Source of the DNA: Neisseria montereyensis
GTDB taxonomy: Bacteria > Pseudomonadota > Gammaproteobacteria > Burkholderiales > Neisseriaceae
Assembly (NCBI RefSeq): GCF_024834045.1
Contig: NZ_JANUXW010000015.1
Location: 1-36,063 of the forward strand
Direction: 5' to 3'
DNA: 36,063 nt
Below the pieces are notes generated by a model. It was not told the DNA's origin, searched no databases, and saw only the letters and a program-made list of their open reading frames with translations. This document shows, piece after piece, positions 9,715 to 19,850 of this stretch; within the stretch, counting starts at the first letter, position 1, and every line of letters begins with the position of its first letter. The position numbers and the translations under genes are program-made.

Positions 9715-12672
9715 TTAGATAATGGCGGCATTATTATGAACATAATCGTCCACATAAGTAACCGCTTCGGTGGTCGCATAAGTCACGTTGTCGGCGGCGC
9801 CGATGCTGCTGGAGGCAACCCGCGGTTCGGAAAATAAGCCGTTGAGTTGGCTGTCTAATATGCCGTCGTTGCCGCTTTCAAGCAAACTGCCTGAGGCCAT
9901 TAAAATATCACTGCTTTCGGCTTTGTGGGCAGATAGGTTTTGGCTGTGAGCAACCATATTGTTGTTTTCAGCCTGATCTCCAATTATATGAATATAACCG
10001 TAACCGCCGAAATTGCTTATTATTCCGTTAACCTTAACAAGTTCTGCATTGCTAAAGGTACCGTCTTCAAATACAAACTTAGTAATAGCCGTATCCGGTC
10101 CCGCTGTTTGGTTGTCAATATATAATGAAGTTAATATTGCACGATTATGGTCTTCTGTATAAATCTTCCAATTTTGTAAGTTGTCAGAACGGTCTTCCAC
10201 AAATATGTGTATATCGTTCACACTTAAATCTTTGAATATCAATGTATTGTTTCCTTGGTGGTCTACGATGAGACTCGTTCCGTAGTTTTGTACGAAATGA
10301 TAAACATCATCACCGCCTTCGCCCATAAACCGATCATTACCACCATTACCGAAGAATATATCGTTACCATCCCCACCATAGAGAAGGTTATCATTGCTGT
10401 TACCCACCAACATATTATCACTGCTGTTACCGTGCCCATTAAGAGGATTGTTACCTGTTAAATATAGTCTTTCAATATTTGCAGGGGCCGTATAACTGAT
10501 ATTACTGTAAATAGTATCGATACCTTCGTTATAGGCTTCTATAACAGTGTCGCCAGTATTATCAACATAATATGTATCATTTCCTTCCTGGCCCCGCATT
10601 ACGTCTTTACCCGCTCCTCCGCGTAATGTATCTGCGCCGCTACCCCCATTAAGGTAATCATTACCATCATTGCCATAAAGGATATCGTCACCTTTTCCGC
10701 CGTAGAGACTATCGTTTCCATTATTTCCACGGAGTACATCGTTACCGTCATCCCCGTAGAGGCGGTCATTGTCTAAACCGCCGTCTAGTATGTCGTTCCC
10801 GGCGCCGCCGGATATAAAGTCATCCCCTTGTCCACCATTGAGCGAATCATTACCGTCATTACCGTTTAATGTATCGTTGCCAATGCCACCGTCTAGTGTA
10901 TCGTTGCCAATACCACCGGATATAAAGTCACTACCATCTCCTCCATAGAGTTTGTCATTGCCATTATTGCCAAGCAGCGTGTCATTGCCATTGAAGCCAT
11001 AAAGTGAGTCATCGCCATCGCCGCCATAGAGGAAATCATTACCTTCACCGCCATTGAGAGAATCATTGCCACCCTCTCCATAGAGTCTATCGTTTCCATT
11101 ATTACCATAGAGAACATCATCATTATTGCCGCCGTGGAGTCTATCACTACCCTCTCCACCATCGAGAATATCTTCCCCGCTATTACCATAGATGACATCG
11201 TTACCATATCCGCCATTCAAATAGTTACTATTACTATTTCCTGAAAGTACGTTATTGGCATTGTTTCCATATCCATTGATACGAGAGCTGCCAAGTAGAT
11301 ATAAATACTCAACGTTTTGGGGAAGGGTATAGCTTGAATTGCTGTAAATGGTGTCGTATCCCTCATTACTGGCTTCAATAACGAGATCACCCATGTTGTC
11401 TACATAGTAAACATCATTTCCTGATTGGCCGTACATTACGTCTTGGCCAAATCCTCCATTAATATGATCGTTACCATTACCTCCATAGATTGTATCGTTA
11501 CCACTATTACCATTGAGTGAGTCATTGCCGTCTTTTCCATAGATGGTGTCATTGCCGTCACCACCGTTGAGAACGTTATTATTATTGTTTCCAATCATTA
11601 AGTTATTGCTGTCATTGCCATAGCCGTTTATACGATCCTTTCCGCCAAGGGTTAGGTTTTCAACGTTGCGTGGCATCGTATAGCTTACATCACTATAAAT
11701 AGTATCATTACCTTCTTCATAAGCTTCAATAACGGTATCCCCAATATTATCAACATAGTAAGTATCGTTACCTGCCTGTCCGTGCATTACATCTTTACCC
11801 GAACCTCCATTGAGAACATCATTGCCATAACCTCCGTATAGTAAATCATCGCCGTTTTGTCCATATAGCTTATCATTACCATTGCCACCGTTTAATGAAT
11901 CATTACCATTGCTGCCATAGAGTTTATCGTTATCATCTCCGCCATATAGCTTATCATTGCCATCTCCGCCGGAGAGTAAATCATTGCCGCTATTCCCTTC
12001 GATCCAATCATCACCATGTTCGCCATAAAGTAAATCATCGCCATTACCACCATAGAGGTGATCATTATCATCTCCGGCGTAGATAGAATCATTACCTTCA
12101 CCTCCCCTAAGATAATCATGTCCACCTTTTCCGTAGATAATATCGTTACCCGTTCCCCCATCTATCGAGTCACCATTTAAATTGCCGTAGATAATATCGT
12201 TACCCCCGTGACCTTGTATTGAATTCATACCATAACCTCCATATAGTCTGTTATCGTTATTATTGCCGGCTAAATATGAGTGACTGGTATTGTTAACTCG
12301 CCCATCTATCGGGTCGTTACCAGTCAGTGTTAGGAATTCAATATTTGAGGGAGCGCTATAACTGACACTACTATAAATAGAGTCGGTACCCTCATCTTTA
12401 GCTTCTATAACAAGATCACCGGGATTATCAACATAATAAGAGTCATTTCCTGCTTGACCATACATTACATCTTTACCCTCGCCGCCGTATAGTGTATCTC
12501 TACCATTTCCTCCATAAAGATAATCATCACCATTTAAGCCATAAAGATAATCATTACCATCTAATCCATAGATAGTATCATTACCATCGGTGCCACTAAT
12601 CCTATCATTTTGTGGTGTACCTTGAAGAACGGTTCTATTTGCAAAAGGGGTTACATTAGTATCATTAGCCAT
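9715..12672 (-). CDS. RTX calcium-binding repeat protein, paralogue 1 (985 aa)
   Basis: Nearly the whole protein is RTX nonapeptides of the GGNGNDxLYG type, which form calcium-loaded parallel beta-rolls after type I secretion. Four copies of a longer module (YYVDN, GDxVIEA, TIYS, YTxPxNVExL, GYGN) separate the nonapeptide blocks. A non-repetitive C-terminal region of about 190 residues contains an HCBP-related stretch and ends in a tail (YVDDYVHNNAAII) shared with the two downstream paralogues; it is the likely secretion signal. There is no Sec signal peptide. I chose the ATG at 12672 because AAGGA lies 8 bases upstream; the longer frame to 12723 would run through that ribosome site. Its codon use looks more AT-rich than that of paralogue 2, and its repeats are more diverged. 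Adhesin, S-layer or biofilm roles are possible but nothing here decides among them. Confidence 0.9.
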   Translation of the reverse strand: MANDTNVTPFANRTVLQGTPQNDRISGTDGNDTIYGLDGNDYLYGLNGDDYLYGGNGRDTLYGGEGKDVMYGQAGNDSYYVDNPGDLVIEAKDEGTDSIYSSVSYSAPSNIEFLTLTGNDPIDGRVNNTSHSYLAGNNNDNRLYGGYGMNSIQGHGGNDIIYGNLNGDSIDGGTGNDIIYGKGGHDYLRGGEGNDSIYAGDDNDHLYGGNGDDLLYGEHGDDWIEGNSGNDLLSGGDGNDKLYGGDDNDKLYGSNGNDSLNGGNGNDKLYGQNGDDLLYGGYGNDVLNGGSGKDVMHGQAGNDTYYVDNIGDTVIEAYEEGNDTIYSDVSYTMPRNVENLTLGGKDRINGYGNDSNNLMIGNNNNNVLNGGDGNDTIYGKDGNDSLNGNSGNDTIYGGNGNDHINGGFGQDVMYGQSGNDVYYVDNMGDLVIEASNEGYDTIYSNSSYTLPQNVEYLYLLGSSRINGYGNNANNVLSGNSNSNYLNGGYGNDVIYGNSGEDILDGGEGSDRLHGGNNDDVLYGNNGNDRLYGEGGNDSLNGGEGNDFLYGGDGDDSLYGFNGNDTLLGNNGNDKLYGGDGSDFISGGIGNDTLDGGIGNDTLNGNDGNDSLNGGQGDDFISGGAGNDILDGGLDNDRLYGDDGNDVLRGNNGNDSLYGGKGDDILYGNDGNDYLNGGSGADTLRGGAGKDVMRGQEGNDTYYVDNTGDTVIEAYNEGIDTIYSNISYTAPANIERLYLTGNNPLNGHGNSSDNMLVGNSNDNLLYGGDGNDIFFGNGGNDRFMGEGGDDVYHFVQNYGTSLIVDHQGNNTLIFKDLSVNDIHIFVEDRSDNLQNWKIYTEDHNRAILTSLYIDNQTAGPDTAITKFVFEDGTFSNAELVKVNGIISNFGGYGYIHIIGDQAENNNMVAHSQNLSAHKAESSDILMASGSLLESGNDGILDSQLNGLFSEPRVASSSIGAADNVTYATTEAVTYVDDYVHNNAAII

Positions 12673-13012
12673 TTTCAATTTCCTTTTATCGTGTTGTATG
12701 TTAGGTAATATTGCAATCATCATGGTTGTAATATTTCCTATTTGTAATGTTATAAGTTATAAATTAATTAGTGTTAAAGTTCTACTGTAAAAAACATTTA
12801 AGTTTATTTATTGTAAGTTATTGAAAATGATAATTTAATTTTTAACAGGCTATCTTTTTGATATATATTATTAAATGTTTATTAAATATTTTTAATTTAA
12901 TTTATTTTCATTTTGATAATTAGTTATTTTTGATGCATCTGTATGTTTTTTAATACATTTAATCGTTAAATTTAAGCATTCTTTTGCTTTGGTAGGTTAT
13001 GGAAATAGAAAA
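12673..13012. promoter_or_regulatory. AT-rich upstream region of RTX paralogue 1
   Basis: There is no gene here. On the minus strand a promoter can be read: TTAACA (complement at 12772-12777), a 17-base spacer, and TATAAC (complement at 12749-12754). Further upstream, GAAAATGATAAT at 12822-12833 resembles two hexamers of a Fur box. The region resembles those upstream of the other two RTX paralogues almost base for base in places, so it was duplicated with the genes. Promoter and Fur assignments are by eye. Confidence 0.55.
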
Positions 13013-13040
13013 AGGCCGTCTGAAAGATTTCAGACGGCCT
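13013..13040. terminator. Inverted-DUS hairpin downstream of RTX paralogue 2
   Basis: AGGCCGTCTGAA (13013-13024) and TTCAGACGGCCT (13029-13040) form a hairpin. On the minus strand it is followed by a run of T, as in an intrinsic terminator. It has the same sequence and position relative to the stop codon as the hairpin of paralogue 1. Confidence 0.85.
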
Positions 13041-13061
13041 AAGCCATTATCGGATTAAGGA

Positions 13062-16000
13062 TTAGATAACGGCGGCATTATTATGAACATTATCGTCCAC
13101 ATAAGTAACCGCTTCGGTTGTCGCATAAGCTACAGTATCGGCGGCACCGATGCTGCCGGTGGCAACCGGCGGTTCGGAAAATAAGCCGTTGAGTTGGCTG
13201 TCCAATACACCGTCGTTGCTGCTTTCAAGCAGGCCGCCTGAGGCTGTTAAAATATCACTGCTCTCAGCTTTGTCGGCAGATAGGTTTTGGCTGTGAACAA
13301 CCATATTGCTGTTTTCGGCTGAAACACCCAAGATATTGGTGCTACCTATCATACCGTTGAGTTGGGCATTACTGAATGTACCGTTGCTAAACACAAAGCT
13401 ATCGATAGATGCATCAGCCCCTGAGGTTTGATGGTCAATCGTAATGCTATCGGTGGTACCGTTAATTTGAATAGTCCAAGAATTATTATGGGATTCAATG
13501 CTAACATCCGACGTATTCAAACCATTCAAATGGAGTGAGTTATGGCCTTGGGTATCGTGAATATAATCACTTCCATAACCGCGACCGAAGTAGTAGGTGT
13601 CATCACCGGCCTGGCCGTAGAGCCTATCGTTGCCATTGCCGCCGTTGAGTACATCATTACCGCTGCCGCCATAGAGTGAATCGTTACCGTTACCGCCATA
13701 GAGTCGGTCATTACCATTACCGCCATAGAGCGAATCGTTACCGTTCCAACCGTAAATGGCATCGTTACCATTGCCGCCGGATAAGTAGTTGCTGCTGCTG
13801 TTACCTTGGATAATGTTATTGGCATCGTTACCGTAGCCGTTTAGAGCATTGCCGGTTAATATCAAGTTTTCCACGTTTTGCGGAGTGGTGTAGTTGACAC
13901 TGCTGTATACGGTATCAATGCCTTCGTTAACCGCTTCGATAACGGAGTCGCCGGTGTTGTCGACATAATAGGTATCGTTTCCGCCTTGGCCGCGCATAAC
14001 GTCATTACTGCTGCCGCCATCGAGTCGATCGTTACCGACACCGCCATATAGCGAGTCATGACCGTCACCGCCATAGAGTGAATCGTTACCGCTATCACCA
14101 TAGAGCGAATCATTGCCGGCGTTACCATATAGCAAGTCATTGCCATTGCCACCATACAGCGAGTCATTGCCATTACCACCATAGAGCGAATCGTTACCGT
14201 TCCAACCGTAAAGGGTATCGTTGCCATCACGGCCGTATAAGTAGTTGTCATTGCCGTTGCCTTGGATAACGTTGTTGCTGTCATTACCATAGCCGTTAAT
14301 ACGGGCGCTGCCGGTCAATGTCAGGTTTTCCACGTTTTGTGGAGCAGTGTAGCTGATACTGCTGTATACGGTATCGGTACCTTGATTAGCTGCTTCGACA
14401 ACGGAGTCACCGCTGCTGTCGACATAATAGGTATCGTTTCCGTCTTGACCGCGCATCACATCGTTACCGCTGCCGCCATTGAGCGAATCGTTACCGTTGC
14501 CGCCGTATAACCAATCGGTACCATTACCGCCATAGAGCGAATCATTACCGTTCCAACCGTAAAGGGTATCGTTACCGTTGCCGCCGGATAAAGTGTTGTC
14601 GTTGCCGTTGCCTTGGATAACGTTGTTGCTGTCATTACCATAGCCGTTAATACGGGCGCTGCCGGTCAATGTCAGGTTTTCCACGTTTTGCGGAGTGGTG
14701 TAGCTGATACTGCTGTATACGGTATCGGTACCTTCGTTAGCCGCTTCGATAACGGAATCGCCGCTGCTGTCGACATAATAGGTGTCGTTTCCATTTTGAC
14801 CGCGCATCACATCGTTACCGCTGCCGCCATCGAGTGTATCGTTACCGCTGCCGCCATTAAGTGTATCGTTACCGTTACCGCCGTATAACCGGTCGTTACC
14901 GCTGCCGCCATTGAGCGAATCGTTACCGTTGTCGCCATAAAGCGTATCGTTACCCCCATCGCCATAAATGGTATCGTTGCCATCACGGCCGTATAAGTAG
15001 TTATCATTTCTGTTGCCCCAGATAACATTATTGGCGTCATTGCCATAGCCGTATAGGGCATTGCCGGTTAATGTCAGGTTTTCCACATTTTGCGGGGTGG
15101 TGTAGTTGATACTGCTGTATACGGTATCGGTACCTTGATTAGCCGCTTCGATAACGGAATCGCCGCTGCTGTCGACATAATAGGTGTCGTTTCCATCCTG
15201 ACCGCGCATAACGTCATTACCGCTGCCGCCGTCGAGTGTATCGTTACCGCTGCCGCCAGTAAGTGTATCGTTTCCGTTACCGCCGTATAACCGGTCGTTA
15301 CCTATGCCGCCATCGAGCGAGTCGTTGCCGTTGTCGCCATAAAGCGTATCGTTACCCGTATCGCCATAAATGGTATCGTTGCCATCACGGCCGTATAAGT
15401 AGTTATCATTGCTGTTGCCCCAGATAACATTGTTGGCGTTATTGCCATAACCATTAATACGGGCACTGCCGGTCAGTAGCAGATTTTCTACGTTTTGCGG
15501 CGCGGTGTAGCTGATACTGCTGTATACGGTATCGGTACCTTGATTAGCCGCTTCGACAACGGAGTCGCCGCTGCTGTCGACATAATAGGTGTCGTTTCCA
15601 TCCTGACCGCGCATAACGTCATTACCGCTGCCACCGTCAAGCAAATCATTACCGTTGCCGCCGTATAACCAGTCATTACCATTGCCGCCATAAAGCGTAT
15701 CATTACCGTTCCAACCGTAAATGGTATCGTTACCATTGAGGCCGGATAAAAAGTTGTTGTTGCTATTACCCTGGATAATGTTATTGGCGCCATTGCCATA
15801 ACCGTATAGGGCATTGCCGGTTAATGTCAGGTTTTCCACATTTTGCGGGGTGGTGTAGTTGATACTGCTGTATACGGTATCGGTACCTTGATTAGCCGCT
15901 TCGATAACGGAATCGCCGCTGCTGTCGACATAATAGGTGTCGTTTCCATCCTGACCGCGCATAACGTCATTACCGCTGCCGCCGTCGAGTGTATCGTTAC

Positions 16001-17780
16001 CGCTGCCGCCAGTAAGTGTATCGTTTCCGTTACCGCCGTATAACCGGTCGTTACCTATGCCGCCATCGAGCGAGTCGTTGCCGTTGTCGCCATAAAGCGT
16101 ATCGTTACCCGTATCGCCATAAATGGTATCGTTGCCATCACGGCCGTATAAGTAGTTATCATTGCTGTTGCCCCAGATAACATTGTTGGCGTTATTGCCA
16201 TAACCATTAATACGGGCACTGCCGGTCAGTAGCAGATTTTCTACGTTTTGCGGCGCGGTGTAGCTGATACTGCTGTATACGGTATCGGTACCTTGATTAG
16301 CCGCTTCGACAACGGAGTCGCCGCTGCTGTCGACATAATAGGTGTCGTTTCCATCCTGACCGCGCATAACGTCATTACCGCTGCCACCGTCAAGCAAATC
16401 ATTACCGTTGCCGCCGTATAACCAGTCATTACCATTGCCGCCATAAAGCGTATCATTACCGTTCCAACCGTAAATGGTATCGTTACCATTGAGGCCGGAT
16501 AAAAAGTTGTTGTTGCTATTACCCTGGATAATGTTATTGGCGCCATTGCCATAACCGTATAGGGCATTGCCGGTTAATGTCAGGTTTTCCACGTTTTGCG
16601 GGGTGGTGTAGTTGATACTGCTGTATACGGTATCGGTACCTTGATTAGCCGCTTCGATAACGGAATCGCCGCTGCTGTCGACATAATAGGTGTCGTTTCC
16701 ATCCTGACCGCGCATCACATCGTTACCGCTGCCGCCATTGAGCGAATCGTTACCGTTGCCGCCGTATAACCAATCGGTACCATTACCGCCATAGAGCGAA
16801 TCATTACCGTTCCAACCGTAAAGGGTATCGTTACCGTTGCCGCCGGATAAAGTGTTGTCGTTGCCGTTGCCTTGGATAACGTTGTTGCTGTCATTACCAT
16901 AGCCGTTAATACGGGCGCTGCCGGTCAATGTCAGGTTTTCCACGTTTTGCGGAGTGGTGTAGCTGATACTGCTGTATACGGTATCGGTACCTTGGTTGGC
17001 CGCTTCGATAACGGAATCGCCGCTGCTGTCGACATAATAGGTGTCGTTTCCATCCTGACCGCGCATAGCGTCATTACCGCTGCCGCCGTCGAGTGTATCG
17101 TTACCGCTACCGCCGTATAACCGGTCGTTACCATTACCGCCTTCAAGCCGGTCATGGCCATTACCGCCGCTGAGCGAATCATTACCGTTCAACCCATAAA
17201 TGGTATCGTTACCATTGCCACCGGATAAGTAGTTGTTGTTGCTGTTGCCTCGGATAATATTATTGCTGTCATTACCGTAGCCGTTCGTCGCATTGCCGGT
17301 TAATGTTAGGTTTTCCACGTTTTGCGGAGCGGTATAGTTCACACTGCTGTATACGGTGTCGGTGCCTTCATTAGCCGCTTCGATAATGGAATCGCCGCTG
17401 CTGTCGACATAATAGGTATCGCTTCCGGCTTGGCCGCGCATCACATCGTTACCGCTGCCGCCATTGAGCGTATCATTGCCGCTACCACCATATAACCAGT
17501 CGTTGTTGTCTCCGCCATATAATGTATCGCTATCGTTGCCGCCATATAGCGAGTCGTTACCGCTGCCGCCGTAAAGTGTATCGCGACCGTTTTCACCATA
17601 TAGTGAATCGTTGCCGTTTTCACCGTTGAGCGTGTCATTGCCTTCACCGCCATATAGCGAGTCATTACCGTTCCGGCCATAGATTAAATCATTACCATTT
17701 AAACCATAGATTGAATCATTGCCATTGCCGCCATAGAGGGTATCGTTACCATTCGTACCTTGAATCACATCATTAGCCAT
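13062..17780 (-). CDS. RTX calcium-binding repeat protein, paralogue 2 (1572 aa, ten modules)
   Basis: This largest of the three paralogues is built of ten copies of an approximately 75-residue module (VMRGQDGNDTYYVDSSGD, then VIEAANQGTDTVYSS, PQNVENL and GYGN). Variable numbers of GGNGNDxLYG nonapeptides lie between them. The C-terminal part begins with DDTYYFGRGYGSD and has an HCBP-related segment (SWTIQINGT). It ends in YVDDNVHNNAAVI, the shared putative type I secretion tail. The ATG at 17780 is preceded by AAGGAG with good spacing. A perfect 753-bp (251-codon) tandem duplication lies inside (15049-16592), and a 289-bp identity recurs at three times that distance, so the gene is still expanding or being homogenised. 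The assembly of this gene should be checked with long reads. The product is presumably extracellular and calcium-binding; its specific function is unknown. Confidence 0.9.
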   Translation of the reverse strand: MANDVIQGTNGNDTLYGGNGNDSIYGLNGNDLIYGRNGNDSLYGGEGNDTLNGENGNDSLYGENGRDTLYGGSGNDSLYGGNDSDTLYGGDNNDWLYGGSGNDTLNGGSGNDVMRGQAGSDTYYVDSSGDSIIEAANEGTDTVYSSVNYTAPQNVENLTLTGNATNGYGNDSNNIIRGNSNNNYLSGGNGNDTIYGLNGNDSLSGGNGHDRLEGGNGNDRLYGGSGNDTLDGGSGNDAMRGQDGNDTYYVDSSGDSVIEAANQGTDTVYSSISYTTPQNVENLTLTGSARINGYGNDSNNVIQGNGNDNTLSGGNGNDTLYGWNGNDSLYGGNGTDWLYGGNGNDSLNGGSGNDVMRGQDGNDTYYVDSSGDSVIEAANQGTDTVYSSINYTTPQNVENLTLTGNALYGYGNGANNIIQGNSNNNFLSGLNGNDTIYGWNGNDTLYGGNGNDWLYGGNGNDLLDGGSGNDVMRGQDGNDTYYVDSSGDSVVEAANQGTDTVYSSISYTAPQNVENLLLTGSARINGYGNNANNVIWGNSNDNYLYGRDGNDTIYGDTGNDTLYGDNGNDSLDGGIGNDRLYGGNGNDTLTGGSGNDTLDGGSGNDVMRGQDGNDTYYVDSSGDSVIEAANQGTDTVYSSINYTTPQNVENLTLTGNALYGYGNGANNIIQGNSNNNFLSGLNGNDTIYGWNGNDTLYGGNGNDWLYGGNGNDLLDGGSGNDVMRGQDGNDTYYVDSSGDSVVEAANQGTDTVYSSISYTAPQNVENLLLTGSARINGYGNNANNVIWGNSNDNYLYGRDGNDTIYGDTGNDTLYGDNGNDSLDGGIGNDRLYGGNGNDTLTGGSGNDTLDGGSGNDVMRGQDGNDTYYVDSSGDSVIEAANQGTDTVYSSINYTTPQNVENLTLTGNALYGYGNDANNVIWGNRNDNYLYGRDGNDTIYGDGGNDTLYGDNGNDSLNGGSGNDRLYGGNGNDTLNGGSGNDTLDGGSGNDVMRGQNGNDTYYVDSSGDSVIEAANEGTDTVYSSISYTTPQNVENLTLTGSARINGYGNDSNNVIQGNGNDNTLSGGNGNDTLYGWNGNDSLYGGNGTDWLYGGNGNDSLNGGSGNDVMRGQDGNDTYYVDSSGDSVVEAANQGTDTVYSSISYTAPQNVENLTLTGSARINGYGNDSNNVIQGNGNDNYLYGRDGNDTLYGWNGNDSLYGGNGNDSLYGGNGNDLLYGNAGNDSLYGDSGNDSLYGGDGHDSLYGGVGNDRLDGGSSNDVMRGQGGNDTYYVDNTGDSVIEAVNEGIDTVYSSVNYTTPQNVENLILTGNALNGYGNDANNIIQGNSSSNYLSGGNGNDAIYGWNGNDSLYGGNGNDRLYGGNGNDSLYGGSGNDVLNGGNGNDRLYGQAGDDTYYFGRGYGSDYIHDTQGHNSLHLNGLNTSDVSIESHNNSWTIQINGTTDSITIDHQTSGADASIDSFVFSNGTFSNAQLNGMIGSTNILGVSAENSNMVVHSQNLSADKAESSDILTASGGLLESSNDGVLDSQLNGLFSEPPVATGSIGAADTVAYATTEAVTYVDDNVHNNAAVI
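14446..14734. repeat. 289-bp segment repeated exactly at 16705-16993
   Basis: This stretch matches 16705-16993 base for base, at an offset of 2259, exactly three times 753. It flanks the tandem duplication and shows a higher-order period of 251 codons across the gene. Confidence 0.85.
15049..16592. repeat. Perfect 753-bp in-frame tandem duplication inside RTX paralogue 2
   Basis: Bases 15049-15839 are the same as 15802-16592 by direct reading (791 matching bases at an offset of 753). The two tandem units are therefore about 15049-15801 and 15802-16554. The match breaks with G versus A at 15048/15801 and A versus G at 15840/16593. The unit is 251 codons and preserves the frame. It holds two of the long modules plus their nonapeptides. 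Confidence 0.9.
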
Positions 17781-18120
17781 TTTTAATCTCCTTTTATCAT
17801 GTTGTATATTAGGCAATATCACAATCATCATGTTTGTAATATTCCCTATTTGTAATGTTATAAGTTATGAATTAATTAGTGTTAAAGTTCCACTGTAAAA
17901 AATATTTAAGTTTATTTATTGTAAGTTATTGAAAATGATAAATTAATTTTTAATAAAATATCTTTTTGATATCTATTATCAAATGAGTATTAAATATTTT
18001 TAATTAATTTAGTTTTAATTTTTATAGTTAGTTATTTTTTGATATATCTGTATGTTTTTTAATACATTTATTCATTACTTTTTGAGTATGTTTTGCTTTG
18101 ATGGATATCAAAATAGAAAA
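17781..18120. promoter_or_regulatory. AT-rich upstream region of RTX paralogue 2
   Basis: There is no gene here. The region is a close copy of the one upstream of paralogue 1. The minus-strand promoter is kept: TTAACA (complement at 17880-17885), 17 bases, TATAAC (complement at 17857-17862). GAAAATGATAAA at 17931-17942 occupies the position of the possible Fur hexamers. Confidence 0.55.
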
Positions 18121-18149
18121 AGGCCGTCTGAAAATCTTTCAGACGGCCT
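18121..18149. terminator. Inverted-DUS hairpin downstream of RTX paralogue 3
   Basis: AGGCCGTCTGAA (18121-18132) and TTCAGACGGCCT (18138-18149) form a hairpin with an A-run on the left, which reads as a T-run on the minus strand. It is placed as in the other two paralogues. Confidence 0.85.
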
Positions 18150-18166
18150 AAGAGACTCGTTAAGGC

Positions 18167-19525
18167 TTAGATAATGGATGTATTGTGAACGTTATCATCG
18201 ATATAAGTTACTGTTTCTGTTGTCGCGTAAGCCACGGTGTCGGCAGCGCCGATACTGCTGGTGGCAACCGGCGGTTCGGAAAACAGGCTGTTGAGTTGGC
18301 TGTCCAATATACCGTCGTGACCGCTTTCAAGCAGTCCGCCTGAAATTTCCGAAATATCGCCGGCTACGGCTTTATCGGTAGTCAGGTTGTGGTCGTAAAC
18401 AACCATATTGCTGTTTTCGAGGGAAGCGCCCAAAATATTGGTAGATCCCATCATATGGTCGAGTTGGGTATTACTGAATGTACCGTCATCAAAGACAAAA
18501 CTGTCGATAGATACATGCGATCCGCCATTTTGATAACCGATTGTCACACTGTCGTTGGTACCGTTAACGTGGATAGTCCAAGAATTATTATTGGATTCAA
18601 TGCTGACATCCGACGTATTCAAACCGTTAAAATGCAGTGTGTTATGGCCTTGGGGATCATAAATAAAATCGTTTCCATAACCGTGACCGAAGTAGTAGGT
18701 ATCGTCGCCTGCCATGCCGTAGAGTCTATCGTTACCGGCTCCGCCGTTGAGCGAGTCATTTCCAATACCGCCGTAAAGTAAATCATTGCCATTGTCGCCA
18801 TAGAGCCAGTCGGTACCGTTATCACCATAGATTCTGTCGTTACCGTTGCCGCCATGAATAAAATCATTACCATTGCCGCCATGTAGCTGGTTGCTATTGT
18901 TGTTGCCGTAGATGTTGTTGTTGCTATTATTACCGTAGCCGCTAATAGGGGCGCTGCCTGTCAATATCAGGGTTTCTACATTTTGAGGGGTGGTGTAATT
19001 GATGCTGCTGTATACGGTATCGATGCCTTCGTTAGCCGCTTCGATAACCGAGTCGCCGAGGTTGTCGACGTAATAGGCATCGTTTCCGGCGCCCCCATGC
19101 ATAATGTCGCTACCGCTGCCGCCGTTGAGGGAATCATTGCCGATGCCGCCATAGAGGGTATCGTTACCGTTCTCGCCGTATAATCTATCGTTGCCGCCGT
19201 CACCATATAGGGTATCGTTATCGTTGCCGCCATGGAGCGTATCATTGCCGTTACCGCCATACAGTGTATCGCGGCCGCTGTCACCGTATAGCTGGTCGTT
19301 GTTTTCTTCACCGTATAGGGTGTCGTTATCGTTACCGCCATAGAGTATATCGTTACCGTTACCGCCTCTGAGTAAGTCATTACCATTTAAACCATAGAGC
19401 CTATCATTGCCATTCCAACCATAGAGGGTGTCATTACCATTTGTACCTCGTAGCACATCATTTTTTGATGTGCCTTGAAGAACGGTTCCATTTGTAACAA
19501 GAGTTTCATTAGGATTAGTAGCCAT
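18167..19525 (-). CDS. RTX calcium-binding repeat protein, paralogue 3 (452 aa, one module)
   Basis: This is the smallest paralogue. The N-terminus resembles that of paralogue 1 ([20 protein letters not shown] versus TVLQGTPQNDRISG). Nonapeptides of the [10 protein letters not shown] type follow, with one [17 protein letters not shown] module. The C-terminal part is nearly the same as in paralogue 2: [36 protein letters not shown] and the tail [12 protein letters not shown]. The start at 19525 has AAAGGAG upstream with a short A-rich spacer. As in its relatives, there is no Sec signal peptide, and export by a type I system is inferred from the C-terminus. It is the first gene of the minus-strand cassette. 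With one module against four and ten, it shows what a minimal family member needs: a cap, some repeats and the tail. Confidence 0.9.
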   Translation of the reverse strand: MATNPNETLVTNGTVLQGTSKNDVLRGTNGNDTLYGWNGNDRLYGLNGNDLLRGGNGNDILYGGNDNDTLYGEENNDQLYGDSGRDTLYGGNGNDTLHGGNDNDTLYGDGGNDRLYGENGNDTLYGGIGNDSLNGGSGSDIMHGGAGNDAYYVDNLGDSVIEAANEGIDTVYSSINYTTPQNVETLILTGSAPISGYGNNSNNNIYGNNNSNQLHGGNGNDFIHGGNGNDRIYGDNGTDWLYGDNGNDLLYGGIGNDSLNGGAGNDRLYGMAGDDTYYFGHGYGNDFIYDPQGHNTLHFNGLNTSDVSIESNNNSWTIHVNGTNDSVTIGYQNGGSHVSIDSFVFDDGTFSNTQLDHMMGSTNILGASLENSNMVVYDHNLTTDKAVAGDISEISGGLLESGHDGILDSQLNSLFSEPPVATSSIGAADTVAYATTETVTYIDDNVHNTSII

Positions 19526-19850
19526 TTTTAGTCTCCTTTTGTCATGCTGTATATTAGGCAATATTACGATAGTTAACTATGTAATATTTCCTGTTTGTTA
19601 TTCTAAAACTGCGAATTACTTTTTATCGTTGTTATATCGTAAAAATATTTAAAATTATTTATTATAAGTTGTTGAAAATGATGAATTAATTTTTTTAAAA
19701 ATATCTTTTTGATACCTATTGCCAAATGTGGATTAAATATTTTTAATTCATTCCATTTAAGTTTTTATAGTTATCTATTTGCTGGTTTATATGTGCTTTT
19801 TTTATACATCTAATCATTTTTTTGCTTTGGTAGATTACAAAAATTAAAAA
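19526..19850. promoter_or_regulatory. AT-rich upstream region of RTX paralogue 3
   Basis: There is no gene here. It is homologous to the two other RTX upstream regions but more diverged: the -35/-10 pair found upstream of paralogues 1 and 2 is not kept. GAAAATGATGAA at 19674-19685 marks the conserved block. The region ends at the left arm of the split DUS hairpin. Confidence 0.45.

Noticed and set aside
10893-19386. Many open frames of 60-140 codons on both strands within the RTX genes
   Set aside because: They follow from the repeated codons, as their translations are repeated Met/Thr/Ala/Ile or His/Tyr runs. They are shadows of the RTX frames.
9715-19525. Dense, regular short repeats that could be read as a CRISPR array or satellite
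   Set aside because: The periodicity is 27 bases and its multiples, the frame is open throughout on one strand, and the repeats encode GGNGNDxLYG nonapeptides. There are no unique spacers between identical repeats.
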